Assembly: GCF_004025585.1 (NCBI RefSeq)
Contig: NZ_QTZO01000001.1
Coordinates: 248,001-312,000 of the forward strand
DNA length: 64,000 nt
Reading direction: 5' to 3'
Source: Pseudodesulfovibrio sp. S3
GTDB lineage: Bacteria; Desulfobacterota; Desulfovibrionia; Desulfovibrionales; Desulfovibrionaceae
Shown here: piece after piece, positions 1 to 9,499 of the stretch
Position numbering within the stretch: position 1 is the first letter of the stretch
Layout of the letters: every line of letters starts with the position of its first letter
Notes under the pieces: generated by a model
Told to the model about the DNA's origin: nothing
Databases searched by the model: none
The model's input: only the letters and a program-made list of their open reading frames with translations
Position numbers and translations under genes: made by a program

Positions 1-264
1 GATCTGGTCTCCTTCAATGATCTGACTCTGGTGGAAAGGGCGGGTGGAAACAACTACCTTGCGCCTGTCGGCGTGGCGGAAATCCCTCCTGAAGATCTCA
101 CCGTGTCTCAGGGTTTCCTGGAAAAAGGCAATGTGGACGTGGTTACCGAAATGGTTGCCATGATTGAGGTTCAGCGGGCGTTTACCATGTATACAAAGAT
201 GATTCAGTCTGACAGCGAAATGGATACGAAGCTGATCACTCAGGTCGGTCGTCCAACCTTATAA
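1..264 (+). CDS. flgF: Flagellar basal-body rod protein FlgF, C-terminal part
   Basis: The reading frame is open from base 1 to the stop at 262-264, so the gene begins outside the window. About 87 residues remain. They carry the C-terminal signature of the rod/hook family: a stretch like VEMVAMIEVQRAFTMYTK, which forms the terminal helix that packs in the proximal rod core. FlgF is a proximal rod subunit assembled by the flagellar export apparatus. The next gene, flgG, starts 17 bases downstream, the usual flgF-flgG order. FlgF rather than FlgG or FlgE is inferred from this order and from the presence of a separate complete FlgG. Confidence 0.9.
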   Translation, partial: DLVSFNDLTLVERAGGNNYLAPVGVAEIPPEDLTVSQGFLEKGNVDVVTEMVAMIEVQRAFTMYTKMIQSDSEMDTKLITQVGRPTL

Positions 265-281
265 TTTCGGAGGCTTTGACT

Positions 282-1064
282 ATGATGCGTTCTCTCTGGA
301 CCTCTGCAACAGGCATGGTCGCCATGCAGACCCAAATTGACACCTTGTCCAACAACCTGGCCAACGTGAGCACCACTGGTTTCAAGAAAAGCCGGGTGGA
401 GTTCGAGGATCTCATGTACCAGACCCTCAAAATTGCAGGCGGCCAGAATGCGGATGGAAACCGGACCCCTGTGGGTATGCAGATAGGCATGGGTGTCCGC
501 CCTGTGTCGGTCCATAAATTCTTTACCCAGGGCGATTTTCAGAACACGGGCAACCCGCTGGACATGGCCATCGAGGGTGAAGGGTTCTTCAAGATCATGA
601 TGAATGGCGATGAAGTCTATACCCGCGATGGTTCCTTCAAGCTGGACGATGAGGGCAAGGTGGTCACCGCCGGTGGACATGCTCTTCAGCCGGAATTCAG
701 CGTTCCGGCCGAGACGGTCAGCCTCACCATTTCCGAAACCGGCAACATGGCCGCCCTGGACAAGGACGGCACTGTCTTGGCCGAGACGGATATCGATCTC
801 TACCGGTTCCAGAACCCCGCGGGTCTCATTGCCGCAGGCAGGAACATCTATCGGCAAAGCGAAGCGTCGGGCACGGCCGTGGCCGGAACGCCCGGTGACG
901 AGAATTTCGGTACCATCGCCCAGGGATACCTGGAGGGGTCCAACGTGGAAATGGTGGATGAAATGGTTGGTCTCATTGTGGGACAGAGGGCTTTTGAAAT
1001 CAATTCCAAGGCCATCACCACTTCTGACGCCATGTTGCAGACCGCCATCAACATCAAGCGGTAA
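282..1064 (+). CDS. flgG: Flagellar distal rod protein FlgG
   Basis: A 260-residue protein, the normal size for the distal rod subunit that crosses the periplasm. The N-terminus has the flagellar rod signature: SLWTSATGM, then TLSNNLANVSTTGFK. The C-terminus has the matching helix VEMVDEMVGLIVGQRAFEINSK. ATG 282 is chosen because GGAGG at 269-273 sits 8 bases upstream; an in-frame TTG at 276 is too close to that site. It lies between flgF and flgA in a tightly packed operon, so co-transcription with the ring genes is likely. Confidence 0.96.
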   Translation: MMRSLWTSATGMVAMQTQIDTLSNNLANVSTTGFKKSRVEFEDLMYQTLKIAGGQNADGNRTPVGMQIGMGVRPVSVHKFFTQGDFQNTGNPLDMAIEGEGFFKIMMNGDEVYTRDGSFKLDDEGKVVTAGGHALQPEFSVPAETVSLTISETGNMAALDKDGTVLAETDIDLYRFQNPAGLIAAGRNIYRQSEASGTAVAGTPGDENFGTIAQGYLEGSNVEMVDEMVGLIVGQRAFEINSKAITTSDAMLQTAINIKR

Positions 1065-1100
1065 CGGGTAGTCGGTTTCAGTCCGTTGCAAGGTAGGTTC

Positions 1101-2114
1101 ATGCATATGTCGAGCAAGCAGAATTCGAACACATCAAGGTCAAGGATCATCCGTTACATCGTTGCGGCGTGCCTGGCCGCTGCCGTGCTGTCCTTGCCGG
1201 CCCTGACCGGGGCGGACAAGGGGAAAGCCTGGCAGGCCCTTGTGAGAAGCGCTGCCTGCGTAAAGGGTCCTGACGTCCTTCTCGGAGAGATCGCGGACCC
1301 GGTCAACGACATCGCCCGGAACCAATGGAAGACCCTGGCGTCCATCAAGCTTTGGAGAGCCTCCACCAAGCCGGGACATCCCGTGATCGTGACCAGGGAA
1401 AAGCTGAAAGGCGCACTGAAATACTACATCGGCGACATGGTGAACAACCTTGTCCTTCCCAGCCAGTTGAGCGTGCAGACTTCGGGCCGGGTGATCGACG
1501 AACCGGAACTGAAGTCCCGTATTGTCGCATTTTTGACGCCACGGGCTGCAGACCTGGGCGGGGATGTGGAATTCACCGATGTCCAAATGCCACGGAATAT
1601 GTTTTTCCCCAACATGTATGACGAGTTGATCATCAGCATGGACTCGGACTTGAAGCCGGGACGCAATCAGATCAAATTGCATGGCGTCACGCCTGACGGG
1701 AAGGTCATTTCCCGTAAGTCCGCCGTGGTTTTCGTCAACGTCTGGAAGGCGGTGCCGGTGGCTGCAAGGCCGTTGAACAGGAATGAGCGTTTGACCAAGG
1801 ACAAGATATCATTTCGCCGGGTGAATCTGGCTTACAAAACAAATGTGTGGGACGGCACCGGCGGACCGTGGCGCATGGCCCGCACCCTTGGAACGGGACA
1901 GGCCTTTACCTTGTCCCATCTGGAACCGGTTCCTCTCATCGAAAAGGGGGAGCGGGTCACGCTGATGTACCAGGGAAATCGGGTGCAGCTCGCCATCAAG
2001 GTCGAAGCCTTGGGTGAGGCCGGTATGGGGCAGCAGGTGTCTGTACGGAACATGCAGAGCAACAAGATCATAATGGCAACCGTGACCGGTGACGACACCG
2101 TGGTTGTCAGGTAG
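1101..2114 (+). CDS. flgA: P-ring assembly chaperone FlgA
   Basis: About 337 residues. The N-terminus has a basic stretch followed by a hydrophobic segment (VAACLAAAVLSLPALTGA) that reads as a Sec signal peptide, fitting the periplasmic chaperone that helps FlgI form the P ring. The C-terminal third has the SAF-like features of FlgA: VPVAARPLNRNERLTKDKI, and a terminal SVRNMQSNKIIMATVTGDDT resembling the conserved end of the family. The start is uncertain: ATG 1101 and ATG 1107 are both served by AAGGTAGG at 1090-1097. Position directly before flgH and flgI supports the call. Confidence 0.9.
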   Translation: MHMSSKQNSNTSRSRIIRYIVAACLAAAVLSLPALTGADKGKAWQALVRSAACVKGPDVLLGEIADPVNDIARNQWKTLASIKLWRASTKPGHPVIVTREKLKGALKYYIGDMVNNLVLPSQLSVQTSGRVIDEPELKSRIVAFLTPRAADLGGDVEFTDVQMPRNMFFPNMYDELIISMDSDLKPGRNQIKLHGVTPDGKVISRKSAVVFVNVWKAVPVAARPLNRNERLTKDKISFRRVNLAYKTNVWDGTGGPWRMARTLGTGQAFTLSHLEPVPLIEKGERVTLMYQGNRVQLAIKVEALGEAGMGQQVSVRNMQSNKIIMATVTGDDTVVVR

Positions 2115-2129
2115 CCAAGGAGACACGTC

Positions 2130-2825
2130 ATGAGGCGGTATTTCATCATAGCCATGGCATCCATATTGTTGGCGGCCGGTTGTGCCCCCAAGTACGAGGA
2201 GCAGCCCATGCCCGAATTGACTCAGCCCGTTTTCGAGGAACAGGATCCGGCCTTGAATCCCGGTTCGCTTTTCGACTCGGGCAGGTCTGAATTTCTTTAT
2301 GACGACAACCGTGCCAGCCGTGTGGGCGACATCGTCATGGTGCAGGTGGCGGAGTCCGCCACCACCAAGATCAAGTCCGAAACCACGGCTGACAAGTCGA
2401 ACGACATCAATACGTCGGTTACCGCCATGCCCACGACCGGCCTGATCGGGGCCATTCCGCTTGCGGAAACCCTGGGCGCCAAAGCCGGCATGGGCATCAG
2501 GGCCAATCAGTCCTCCGAGTTCAGCGGCAACGGTGAAACCAAGCAGGAATCTGAGTTTGACGCCACGGTGGCCACCCGGATCGTGCGCAGACTGCCCGGC
2601 AACATCCTTCAGGTGGAAGGGGCACGCCGCATCAGGGTCAACCACGAAACGCAATTCCTGGTGGTGCGCGGCCTGATCCGTCAGCGGGACATTTCGTCCA
2701 ACAATACAATTCCCTCCACCAGCCTGGCAGAGGCCCAGATCGAAATCTACGGTCAGGGTGTGCTGGCGGACAAGCAGCGTCCCGGTTGGCTGTCAAGGAT
2801 TCTGGACAACATATACCCCTTCTAA
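2130..2825 (+). CDS. flgH: Flagellar L-ring protein FlgH
   Basis: A 231-residue lipoprotein. The N-terminus has a signal peptide with lipobox LLAAGC, so Cys18 should be lipidated and the protein anchored in the outer membrane. The body contains the FlgH hallmarks SLFDSGRSEFLYDDNRASRVGD and a C-terminal stretch around RQRDISSNNTIPST. It forms the L ring around the rod in the outer membrane. ATG 2130 is preceded by AAGGAGA. Presence of both L- and P-ring genes shows a diderm envelope. Confidence 0.96.
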   Translation: MRRYFIIAMASILLAAGCAPKYEEQPMPELTQPVFEEQDPALNPGSLFDSGRSEFLYDDNRASRVGDIVMVQVAESATTKIKSETTADKSNDINTSVTAMPTTGLIGAIPLAETLGAKAGMGIRANQSSEFSGNGETKQESEFDATVATRIVRRLPGNILQVEGARRIRVNHETQFLVVRGLIRQRDISSNNTIPSTSLAEAQIEIYGQGVLADKQRPGWLSRILDNIYPF

Positions 2826-2872
2826 TGAGCATGGGTAAACACAGTATATCAAGAGGTTGAGGAGTGAATATC

Positions 2873-4030
2873 ATGATCCTGAATCAGCGCGCAAACCGAA
2901 TCGATACCGGCAGGACGATCCGTTCTTTGAGTCTGGCATTGTTTTTTGTCATGCTGATTGTTCCCTGGGCGACCGTCCTGATGTCTTCTGAAGCACGGGC
3001 GGCCCGCTTGAAGGACATTGCCAGTTTCAGCGGGGTGCGAACCAACGAATTGGTCGGGTATGGTCTGGTGGTCGGCCTGGCAGGTACAGGTGACGGTACC
3101 TCAAGCACGTTCACCATGCGTTCCATGTCCAACATGTTGGAGAAGATGGGCGTTGAGACGGATCCCGACAATCTCAAACCCAAGAACGTGGCTGCGGTCA
3201 TGGTTACGGCCAAGATGCCTGTTTCCACTCAGCCCGGTTCTGCCATCAACGTGACCGTCTCCTCTCTGGGCGATGCCAAGAGCCTGTACGGCGGTGTCCT
3301 GCTGGTCACCCCTCTCAAGGGGCTGGATGGGCAGGTCTATGCCGTGGCGCAGGGGTCCTTGACCATCGGCGGTTTTTCCGTAGGCGGTGAGGCGGCCGAT
3401 GCCCAGAAGAATATTCCCACGGTGGGGCTTATCCCGAATGGCGCATTGGTGGAACGGGGCGTTCCCTTCAAATTCAACAATCAGGAGCGTATGACCTTGA
3501 ACCTGACCGTGCGGGATTTCGGCACCACCATGCAGGTTGTCAACAAGATCAACTCCAGCATGGGCGGCAGTTTTGCCGCAGCCAGGGATATATCCACCAT
3601 TGAGCTGCAGTTGCCGGATCAATTCCGTGGCAACATGGTTCCCCTGATGGCCTCTTTGGAAAATCTCGAGATTTCGCCCGACGGCAAGGCCCGTGTGGTG
3701 GTGGATGAGAAAACCGGCACCGTGGTTCTCGGGCAGGACGTGCGTTTGAACAAGGTTGCCGTGGCCCACGGGAATCTGCAGATCGTTGTTTCCGAAAGCC
3801 AACAGGTCAGTCAGCCCGGACCGTTCTCCGACGGCGAGACCGTGGTCACTCCCCAGACGGACATCCAGGTCCAGGAGCAGAACAACCAGTTGATGCTCAT
3901 GGAAGGTGCGACCCTCCAGGAGCTGGTCGACGGCCTCAACTCCATCGGGGCAACCCCCCGCGACCTCATTTCCATCATCAGAGCGTTGAAGGTGGCAGGT
4001 TCCCTGCATGCCGAACTGGAGGTTATCTAG
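2873..4030 (+). CDS. flgI: Flagellar P-ring protein FlgI
   Basis: About 385 residues, a normal FlgI length. A hydrophobic signal ([17 protein letters not shown]) ends near an AxA cleavage site before [13 protein letters not shown], the typical mature FlgI start. Motifs [15 protein letters not shown] and the C-terminal [20 protein letters not shown] are family signatures. It forms the periplasmic ring around the distal rod, assembled with FlgA. ATG 2873 is preferred because GAGGAG at 2859-2864 lies 8 bases upstream; GTG 2864 is a possible alternative. Confidence 0.96.
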   Translation: MILNQRANRIDTGRTIRSLSLALFFVMLIVPWATVLMSSEARAARLKDIASFSGVRTNELVGYGLVVGLAGTGDGTSSTFTMRSMSNMLEKMGVETDPDNLKPKNVAAVMVTAKMPVSTQPGSAINVTVSSLGDAKSLYGGVLLVTPLKGLDGQVYAVAQGSLTIGGFSVGGEAADAQKNIPTVGLIPNGALVERGVPFKFNNQERMTLNLTVRDFGTTMQVVNKINSSMGGSFAAARDISTIELQLPDQFRGNMVPLMASLENLEISPDGKARVVVDEKTGTVVLGQDVRLNKVAVAHGNLQIVVSESQQVSQPGPFSDGETVVTPQTDIQVQEQNNQLMLMEGATLQELVDGLNSIGATPRDLISIIRALKVAGSLHAELEVI

Positions 4031-4031
4031 C

Positions 4032-4793
4032 ATGATCAGCAGTAATATTGATCCCAAAATGGCGGCCAGTGTAGCCGATACTCAGGATCTCGCCAGATTC
4101 AAGACCCAAATGGACGGGCTCAAGCGGAATCTTTCCGGCGGCGGCAAGGACGAGCAGGAGCAGCTCAAGGAAGCCTGCAAGAGCTTTGAGGCCGTGTTCA
4201 TCGGCAAGCTGTGGCAGCAGATGAAGGATTCCGTGCCCAAGGAGGGCTACCTGCATTCCAAGCAGGAAGACAGCTACATGTCCATGTTCGACAAGGAATT
4301 TTCAGAGAAGATGGCTGACGCCGGAGGCATTGGTCTGGCCGACATGATCTATGCCCAGTTGAGCCAGAGACTCAAGCAAACCAGTGACACGACCCTGTCC
4401 GGCGGAGTCGAAATCAAGCCTCTTGTCCCCAAGCCTATCGCCTTGAACCCGAAGAGTGAAGCCATTCCGCTTTCCGGCAAGGAAGAGGGAATGACTCTGG
4501 AGGATTGGGGCGGCTCGGAAACTGTAAGCATCTCAGGCGGCAATCGGATTGAGAAGGCAACGGAAGCATCCGTATCCTCCGGGGCCGAGGTCCGCATGTC
4601 CGCACCCCAACGTCTGAACGATATGGAAGTTCAGTCACGGCTTGATGAGTTGACTCGTCGGCTTGAGGCTCAGAGAATTCGCGATGGGTTGTTGAGCGGT
4701 GCTTCCGTTGAAAAACAGGTCAAGGGTTACAAGACCGGCAGCAGCAACGGCGGGAATGGGATCATTGGCCGGAAACTTGCAGAAATCGGTTGA
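4032..4793 (+). CDS. flgJ: FlgJ-type rod-binding protein without muramidase domain
   Basis: A 253-residue protein. Residues about 35-115 match the N-terminal rod-binding domain of FlgJ (KEACKSFEAVFIGKLWQQM and MFDKEFSEKMADAGGIGLAD). The C-terminal muramidase domain of enterobacterial FlgJ is absent and replaced by a low-complexity, polar tail. This single-domain form is common outside gammaproteobacteria and implies that another enzyme opens the peptidoglycan for the rod. GGAGG at 4018-4022, inside the end of flgI, serves ATG 4032, so translation is probably coupled. Confidence 0.88.
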   Translation: MISSNIDPKMAASVADTQDLARFKTQMDGLKRNLSGGGKDEQEQLKEACKSFEAVFIGKLWQQMKDSVPKEGYLHSKQEDSYMSMFDKEFSEKMADAGGIGLADMIYAQLSQRLKQTSDTTLSGGVEIKPLVPKPIALNPKSEAIPLSGKEEGMTLEDWGGSETVSISGGNRIEKATEASVSSGAEVRMSAPQRLNDMEVQSRLDELTRRLEAQRIRDGLLSGASVEKQVKGYKTGSSNGGNGIIGRKLAEIG

Positions 4794-4869
4794 GCACGCT
4801 GGGCGAGGTGCTGCTAAAATTAAGATTTATTAAGAAAATATAAACGATTAGACTAAATGAGGTGGCAGA

Positions 4870-5349
4870 ATGATTCGTCTGATAGAGGAAAATTTGGTCA
4901 GGCAGAACAAGGCGATGATGCTCATGTCCTATCTGCTTGAGGAAGAATTTTCCCGCCTCACCAATCTTAAGCCTCAATCGGTTTCCCAGATAGAACTCTC
5001 CATTCAAGAGCTTATGCGTCAGATAGCAGCGGAACGGATTTCTCTGCGCAATCTGGTGGCCAAGGTCGATCCTGTGGCCAAACGCGTCAAGGAGCTGCTG
5101 CCCGGCTTAGGCGATGCCGAGGGGGAGAGTCTTCAGGCGCTGTTGAAAATGCTCGATGACACTGAACAGAAGTGCGGTGTCCAGGCAGCCAAGAATCAGC
5201 AGATGGCCATGGCCTTGTTCGACCAGAGCAAGGGGTTGCTCAACTTCATGCATGATCAGATCAAGCCCAAGAGCACAACGGCATACGGCCGGTCCGGTCG
5301 GTTTGCCAAGGGTGCCAACTCAGCTCGTCTGTTGAGCGGGAGGTTGTAA
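4870..5349 (+). CDS. flgN: FlgN-family flagellar export chaperone
   Basis: A 159-residue, mostly helical protein with heptad-like Leu spacing (LIEENLVRQNKAMMLMSYLL, then SIQELMRQIAAERISLRNL). This fits FlgN, the cytoplasmic chaperone for the hook-filament junction proteins FlgK and FlgL. The next two genes are flgK and flgL, and the stop codon overlaps the flgK start by one base, so the chaperone is made together with its clients. GAGG at 4859-4862 precedes ATG 4870. FlgN sequences are weakly conserved, so the call leans on context. Confidence 0.82.
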   Translation: MIRLIEENLVRQNKAMMLMSYLLEEEFSRLTNLKPQSVSQIELSIQELMRQIAAERISLRNLVAKVDPVAKRVKELLPGLGDAEGESLQALLKMLDDTEQKCGVQAAKNQQMAMALFDQSKGLLNFMHDQIKPKSTTAYGRSGRFAKGANSARLLSGRL

Positions 5350-7484
5350 TGTCCTTCGGCGCCAACTCGTTGTTGGATATGGGCCGGTGGGCCCTGTTCG
5401 CCTCGCAGGTGCAGTTGCAGGTCACCGGTGAAAACATTGCCAATGTCAACACCGATGGGTATTCCCGCCGTTCCGTGATCCTGGAAGAGGGACCATCCAT
5501 AAACTATTCCCCCGGCCAACTCGGCACGGGTGTGGTCGCCAAGGAAGTCGTCCGGCATTTCGACGATATGGTGGAGGCCATGTATCTCGGGCAGTCTTCC
5601 CTGACCAACATGTGGGGCAACCTGTGGGAGCAGCTCAAGGGCGTTGAGAACCTGCTCAATGAGTCCAGCAACAGCGGTGTCAGCGACGCCCTTTCCTCAT
5701 ATTTCAATTCCTGGAACGAAGTGGCGCAGCGGCCGGACAACTATGGTGCCCGTCAGACGGTAGTCAACGATGCCGCTACGCTTATCTCCACCCTGAAGCA
5801 GGTGGATACCGACCTGTCGCTCATGCAGGAGCGGATCAACAAGGAAGTTGCGGCCCAGGTCTCTGAAGCCAACACCCTCATGCAGGAGATCGCCGATCTG
5901 AATCGGGAGATCCAGGTCAATAACGTTGAAGGGCAGAACAATACCAATGCCCTGTTCGATGAGCGGGCGCGGAAGACTCGTGCGTTGGCACTGCTGGTGG
6001 ATATCAAGACCATCGACAACGGGGGCGGCAATTTTACCATTTTGACGGAGTCCGGACAAAACCTCGTGGACGGGGAGAGCTTCTTTTCCCTGGAGTTCAA
6101 TTCCGCCCGTAACACGGTTGACCTGCGTCCTTCCTCAACCTTCGAAGGCAATGTGTATTTCGACGGGAACGACGATTACGAATACACCATTGAATTCGTG
6201 GCTTCCAATGCCGGTGATCCGTCCGGACAGGTCGGTTCGGGCGCCGGGGCCGCTCAGTTCAAGGTTTCTCTGGACGGCGGGGTGAGCTGGCTCACCAATG
6301 AGGATGGCAGTGAAAAGCACTTTTCCGCCCGTGAGTATGACAGCCGTGTCAATGTCGAAGGGTTGCAGATATGGTTCGGTTCAACCACTGACTCGCAGGG
6401 GACGCCTTCAGGGACGTTCGTTGACGGTGACCGGTTCATAATCAGTCCGCACCAGGGCTTGTACTGGGTTCAGAACACCTCCCACGCAGAGGAAATCACT
6501 CCGCAGCAGCATTTCAATGGCGAGGTCAACACCCAGCGGTTGACCGGCGGGAGCATCGCGGCCCTGCTGACCTTCCGCGACACGTATGTCGGCAAGTACC
6601 GGTCCAAGCTCGACGAACTGGCCGAGTCCGTGGTTTGGGAAACCAACCGCAGACACAGCCAGGGCGCGGGGTTGCAGGCGTTTACCTCTGTCGAGGGAAC
6701 CTACAAGGTGGACTACGTCAACAAGGCGCTCGGAAGCGATTCCACCGGCCTGGCCTTTGGTGACAGAATCCAATCGGGCAGTTCATTCGTTTATGTGTAC
6801 AACAAGTCGACAGGCCTGCTGACGTCGAGTGCCGCCCTTGATTTCGACGGCACAGGCGGCACGTTCAATCCTGCCATTCACACCCTGGAAGATGTCCGGG
6901 ATGCCTTCAACTCCACCTATGCCGGGACCATCAATGCCAGTATCGTGAACAACCAGCTCAGGTTGGAGGCCGAGCCCGGGTATACGTTCGCCTTCGGGAC
7001 CGATTCGGCGGGACTGTACGCGGCGCTCGGAATCAATACCTTCCTCAAAGGTGATAGTGCCGGAACCATGGCCGTCAACGAGAAAATAACAAGCGACCTC
7101 GATTACCTGGCCACGGGGCATGTGAACGGGGCGGGCGAAATGAATACGGGCGACAATACCACCGCACTGTCCATGTATGAACTTCGCGAGGTCAATGTCA
7201 CCACCAGAACGGCCGCTGAAGGAACCACGTCGCAGACCATTCTGGATTACTACAACGGCATCGTCGGCAATGTGGGCACGGACACCAATCGGGCAAATTT
7301 CAATAAGAATTTCTTCGGCACCCTGTCCAAGGATCTGAACGAGCGGCAGCAGCAGGTTTCCGGTGTGAATCTGGATGAAGAAATGAGCGATCTCATTAAG
7401 TATCAGGCATCTTACACGGCGGCGGCCAAGCTCATCACTACGGCGGATCAGATGTTACAGACGATCCTGTCGCTCAAGCCGTAA
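5349..7484 (+). CDS. flgK: Hook-associated protein 1 FlgK, long form
   Basis: A 711-residue protein; enterobacterial FlgK has about 550. The N-terminus has the rod/hook signature (ANSLLDMGRWALFASQVQL, then TGENIANVNTDGYSRR), and the C-terminus the matching helix (VNLDEEMSDLIKYQASYTAA, then ADQMLQTILSL). It forms the first hook-filament junction ring and is exported with FlgN. The extra length lies in the surface-exposed middle, where a section around FKVSLDGGVSWL to GDRFIISPHQ resembles two sections of the neighbouring FlgL. The start overlaps the flgN stop by one base and has GGGAGG at 5338-5343. Confidence 0.96.
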   Translation: MSFGANSLLDMGRWALFASQVQLQVTGENIANVNTDGYSRRSVILEEGPSINYSPGQLGTGVVAKEVVRHFDDMVEAMYLGQSSLTNMWGNLWEQLKGVENLLNESSNSGVSDALSSYFNSWNEVAQRPDNYGARQTVVNDAATLISTLKQVDTDLSLMQERINKEVAAQVSEANTLMQEIADLNREIQVNNVEGQNNTNALFDERARKTRALALLVDIKTIDNGGGNFTILTESGQNLVDGESFFSLEFNSARNTVDLRPSSTFEGNVYFDGNDDYEYTIEFVASNAGDPSGQVGSGAGAAQFKVSLDGGVSWLTNEDGSEKHFSAREYDSRVNVEGLQIWFGSTTDSQGTPSGTFVDGDRFIISPHQGLYWVQNTSHAEEITPQQHFNGEVNTQRLTGGSIAALLTFRDTYVGKYRSKLDELAESVVWETNRRHSQGAGLQAFTSVEGTYKVDYVNKALGSDSTGLAFGDRIQSGSSFVYVYNKSTGLLTSSAALDFDGTGGTFNPAIHTLEDVRDAFNSTYAGTINASIVNNQLRLEAEPGYTFAFGTDSAGLYAALGINTFLKGDSAGTMAVNEKITSDLDYLATGHVNGAGEMNTGDNTTALSMYELREVNVTTRTAAEGTTSQTILDYYNGIVGNVGTDTNRANFNKNFFGTLSKDLNERQQQVSGVNLDEEMSDLIKYQASYTAAAKLITTADQMLQTILSLKP

Positions 7485-7497
7485 CGGGAGAAGGGAT

Positions 7498-9165
7498 ATG
7501 CGCGTTACACAGCAGATGCTTTTCAGCAGGTACGTAAACAATTTGAACTCGTCATTGACCAGTCTCATGGATTTGAACGTCAAGGCTCAGACCCAGAAGG
7601 CCATCAACAAGCCCAGTGACGATCCGACCGGCATGACTCGGATTTTGGACCATCGCGACACCCTGCGGTCTCTGGACCAATATTCGGAGAACATATCCAC
7701 GGCCAAGGGCTGGCTCGGCAGCGCGGACGAGTCGCTGATGCAGGTGTCCACCATCCTGACCCGTGCCAAGGAGTTGGCCACGCAGGCGGCTACCGGCACG
7801 GTGGATGAAAACAACCGTGAGCAGATCAGTTACGAGTTGCGTTCCCTGTTCGAACAATTGATAGGGCTGGCAAATTCGGACTTCGAGGGCAATTCCATAT
7901 TTGCCGGTCACAAGGTGGATTCACCGGCATTCAAGGAAATCATGTGGCTGACCACCAATGACGAGGATTTTGGTTCCACTGCGGAATTTACGGTCAACGG
8001 TTCCTCGAAGTCCACGGTGCTTGTGCAGTATCTCGATTCGACCGGCGCAACTCCGGTGGGTGGTAACATGAACCTGTCCGACGCCAATCTGGGCGTGCGG
8101 TATTCCATCGACGGAGGCCGTACCTGGCAGACAGACGGAAGCATGACCTTTGCCGCAGGGCAGGGGACATTGAATCTTCCCCAGAGCGGCACCAGCGTCA
8201 CCTTCCATGGGGACGCGACCGTCAAGGTCAATGATCCCACGGACAAGTCCAAGGCTGACGGTACGTGGATGTGGATCAGGCCGTCGGCCCAGTATATCGG
8301 CGACGACGATGATGCACCGCCGCATGTGGACTCCCTTGGGCCCGGAACCAAACAGATATCGGCCACGGCATCAGGATCGTTTCTGGATTCCAACGTGACC
8401 ATTCGTATCGATAATTCGTCAAACGTGGCCATGAATGAGGATATCGAATATTCCTACAGCATGGACGGCGGCATAAACTGGGTGACGGGCAACGTGGCCC
8501 AGGCCGACACCACAAGCAACGCCGCCGTGTTCAGCGTTGCCAACGGCGGCATCCTGACCCTGGCGTCCAACGGCTCCAACGTGCTCCGGCCGGGACAGCA
8601 GTATATCATCAGACCTCGGACTGCCGCCATCAATCTTGATGTTTCTTCCAGTGAGCAGGTTCAGCTCAATGATGTGGGCAAGGATATCTTCGGCGGCATA
8701 TATATGGACCCGGATGTCATTTTGTCATCCAATGGTTCCATTCTGACATTGGGCAGCATGAATGCCAGTCGGGTGTTTCACTCAGGCGGCGCGCCCAATA
8801 TGTCTCTGACCATCCAGGGTGACGACGAGTTGTCCAAGAACCTGTTCGAGGTCATGGGCAATTTGATCGCATTCGCCGAGACCAACAACCAGACCGGTGT
8901 ACAGCAGTCCCTGGCCAATCTGGTGAGGGCTCAGGAGCACATCATGAACTCCGTTGCCGAAATCGGCGGCCGTGAGAACCGGCTGAGTATCGGAGAGAAC
9001 ATCCTGGAAGGCCTCAAGCTCAACGAAAAGACCATGCTCAGCTCCATCGAGGACGCCGACGTATCTGAGTTGATGACCGAACTGGCTCAACAGCAGATCG
9101 TCTATGAGTCGGTGTTGCGTTCCACATCCATGATCATGCAACTCAACTTGGGCAAGTTTATTTAA
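7498..9165 (+). CDS. flgL: Hook-associated protein 3 FlgL, long form
   Basis: A 555-residue protein; the enterobacterial form has about 315. The flagellin-like N-terminus (MRVTQQMLFSRYVNNLNSSL, then NKPSDDPTGM) and C-terminus (ELAQQQIVYESVLRSTSMIM) are intact, so it should form the second junction ring. The middle holds a large insertion with two similar sections, each with a Y-S-x-D-G-G-x-x-W motif and an I-R-P motif about 50-55 residues later. GGGAGAAGGG lies just upstream of ATG 7498. The flgK stop is 13 bases away. Confidence 0.95.
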   Translation: MRVTQQMLFSRYVNNLNSSLTSLMDLNVKAQTQKAINKPSDDPTGMTRILDHRDTLRSLDQYSENISTAKGWLGSADESLMQVSTILTRAKELATQAATGTVDENNREQISYELRSLFEQLIGLANSDFEGNSIFAGHKVDSPAFKEIMWLTTNDEDFGSTAEFTVNGSSKSTVLVQYLDSTGATPVGGNMNLSDANLGVRYSIDGGRTWQTDGSMTFAAGQGTLNLPQSGTSVTFHGDATVKVNDPTDKSKADGTWMWIRPSAQYIGDDDDAPPHVDSLGPGTKQISATASGSFLDSNVTIRIDNSSNVAMNEDIEYSYSMDGGINWVTGNVAQADTTSNAAVFSVANGGILTLASNGSNVLRPGQQYIIRPRTAAINLDVSSSEQVQLNDVGKDIFGGIYMDPDVILSSNGSILTLGSMNASRVFHSGGAPNMSLTIQGDDELSKNLFEVMGNLIAFAETNNQTGVQQSLANLVRAQEHIMNSVAEIGGRENRLSIGENILEGLKLNEKTMLSSIEDADVSELMTELAQQQIVYESVLRSTSMIMQLNLGKFI

Positions 9166-9256
9166 TCATCCGCTTTACTTGCGTGTGAACGTCATGTAAT
9201 CGGCATTGTACATTCCGCCTGAAGCGGACAAGCCGAAGGAAAGACTTGGTAATGAC

Positions 9257-9499
9257 ATGTTGATTTTGACCCGGAGACCGGGAGAAAGCCTCTACCTGGG
9301 CGATACCATCAAACTGAAAATCCTGAGTGTTCAGGGGAAGCAGATAAAGATCGGCCTGGATGTACCCGAAGACATGACCGTCTATCGGGAAGAGGTCTAT
9401 TTGAAGATCAAGGAACAGAACAGGCAGGCGCTGGAAATAAGCCAGCAGGACCTGCTCGCGGCGGCAGCGCTATGGCAAAAGAAAGAACGCAAAAAATAA
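9257..9499 (+). CDS. csrA: Carbon storage regulator CsrA
   Basis: An 80-residue protein starting [16 protein letters not shown], the invariant CsrA N-terminus. CsrA dimers bind GGA motifs in mRNA leaders and repress or stabilise transcripts, classically flagellin mRNA. The start at ATG 9257 is chosen from the protein signature. AAGGAA at 9237-9242 is far away (14 bases), so initiation may be weak or regulated; that GGA could also be a CsrA contact, which is inference. The fliW gene overlaps the 3' end. About 20 residues follow the conserved core. Confidence 0.95.
   Translation: MLILTRRPGESLYLGDTIKLKILSVQGKQIKIGLDVPEDMTVYREEVYLKIKEQNRQALEISQQDLLAAAALWQKKERKK

Noticed and set aside
4794-4869. 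A FliA promoter before flgN
   Set aside because: TAAAATTA and AACGATTA are present, but the gap of 20 bases does not fit the required 11; no better pair was found.
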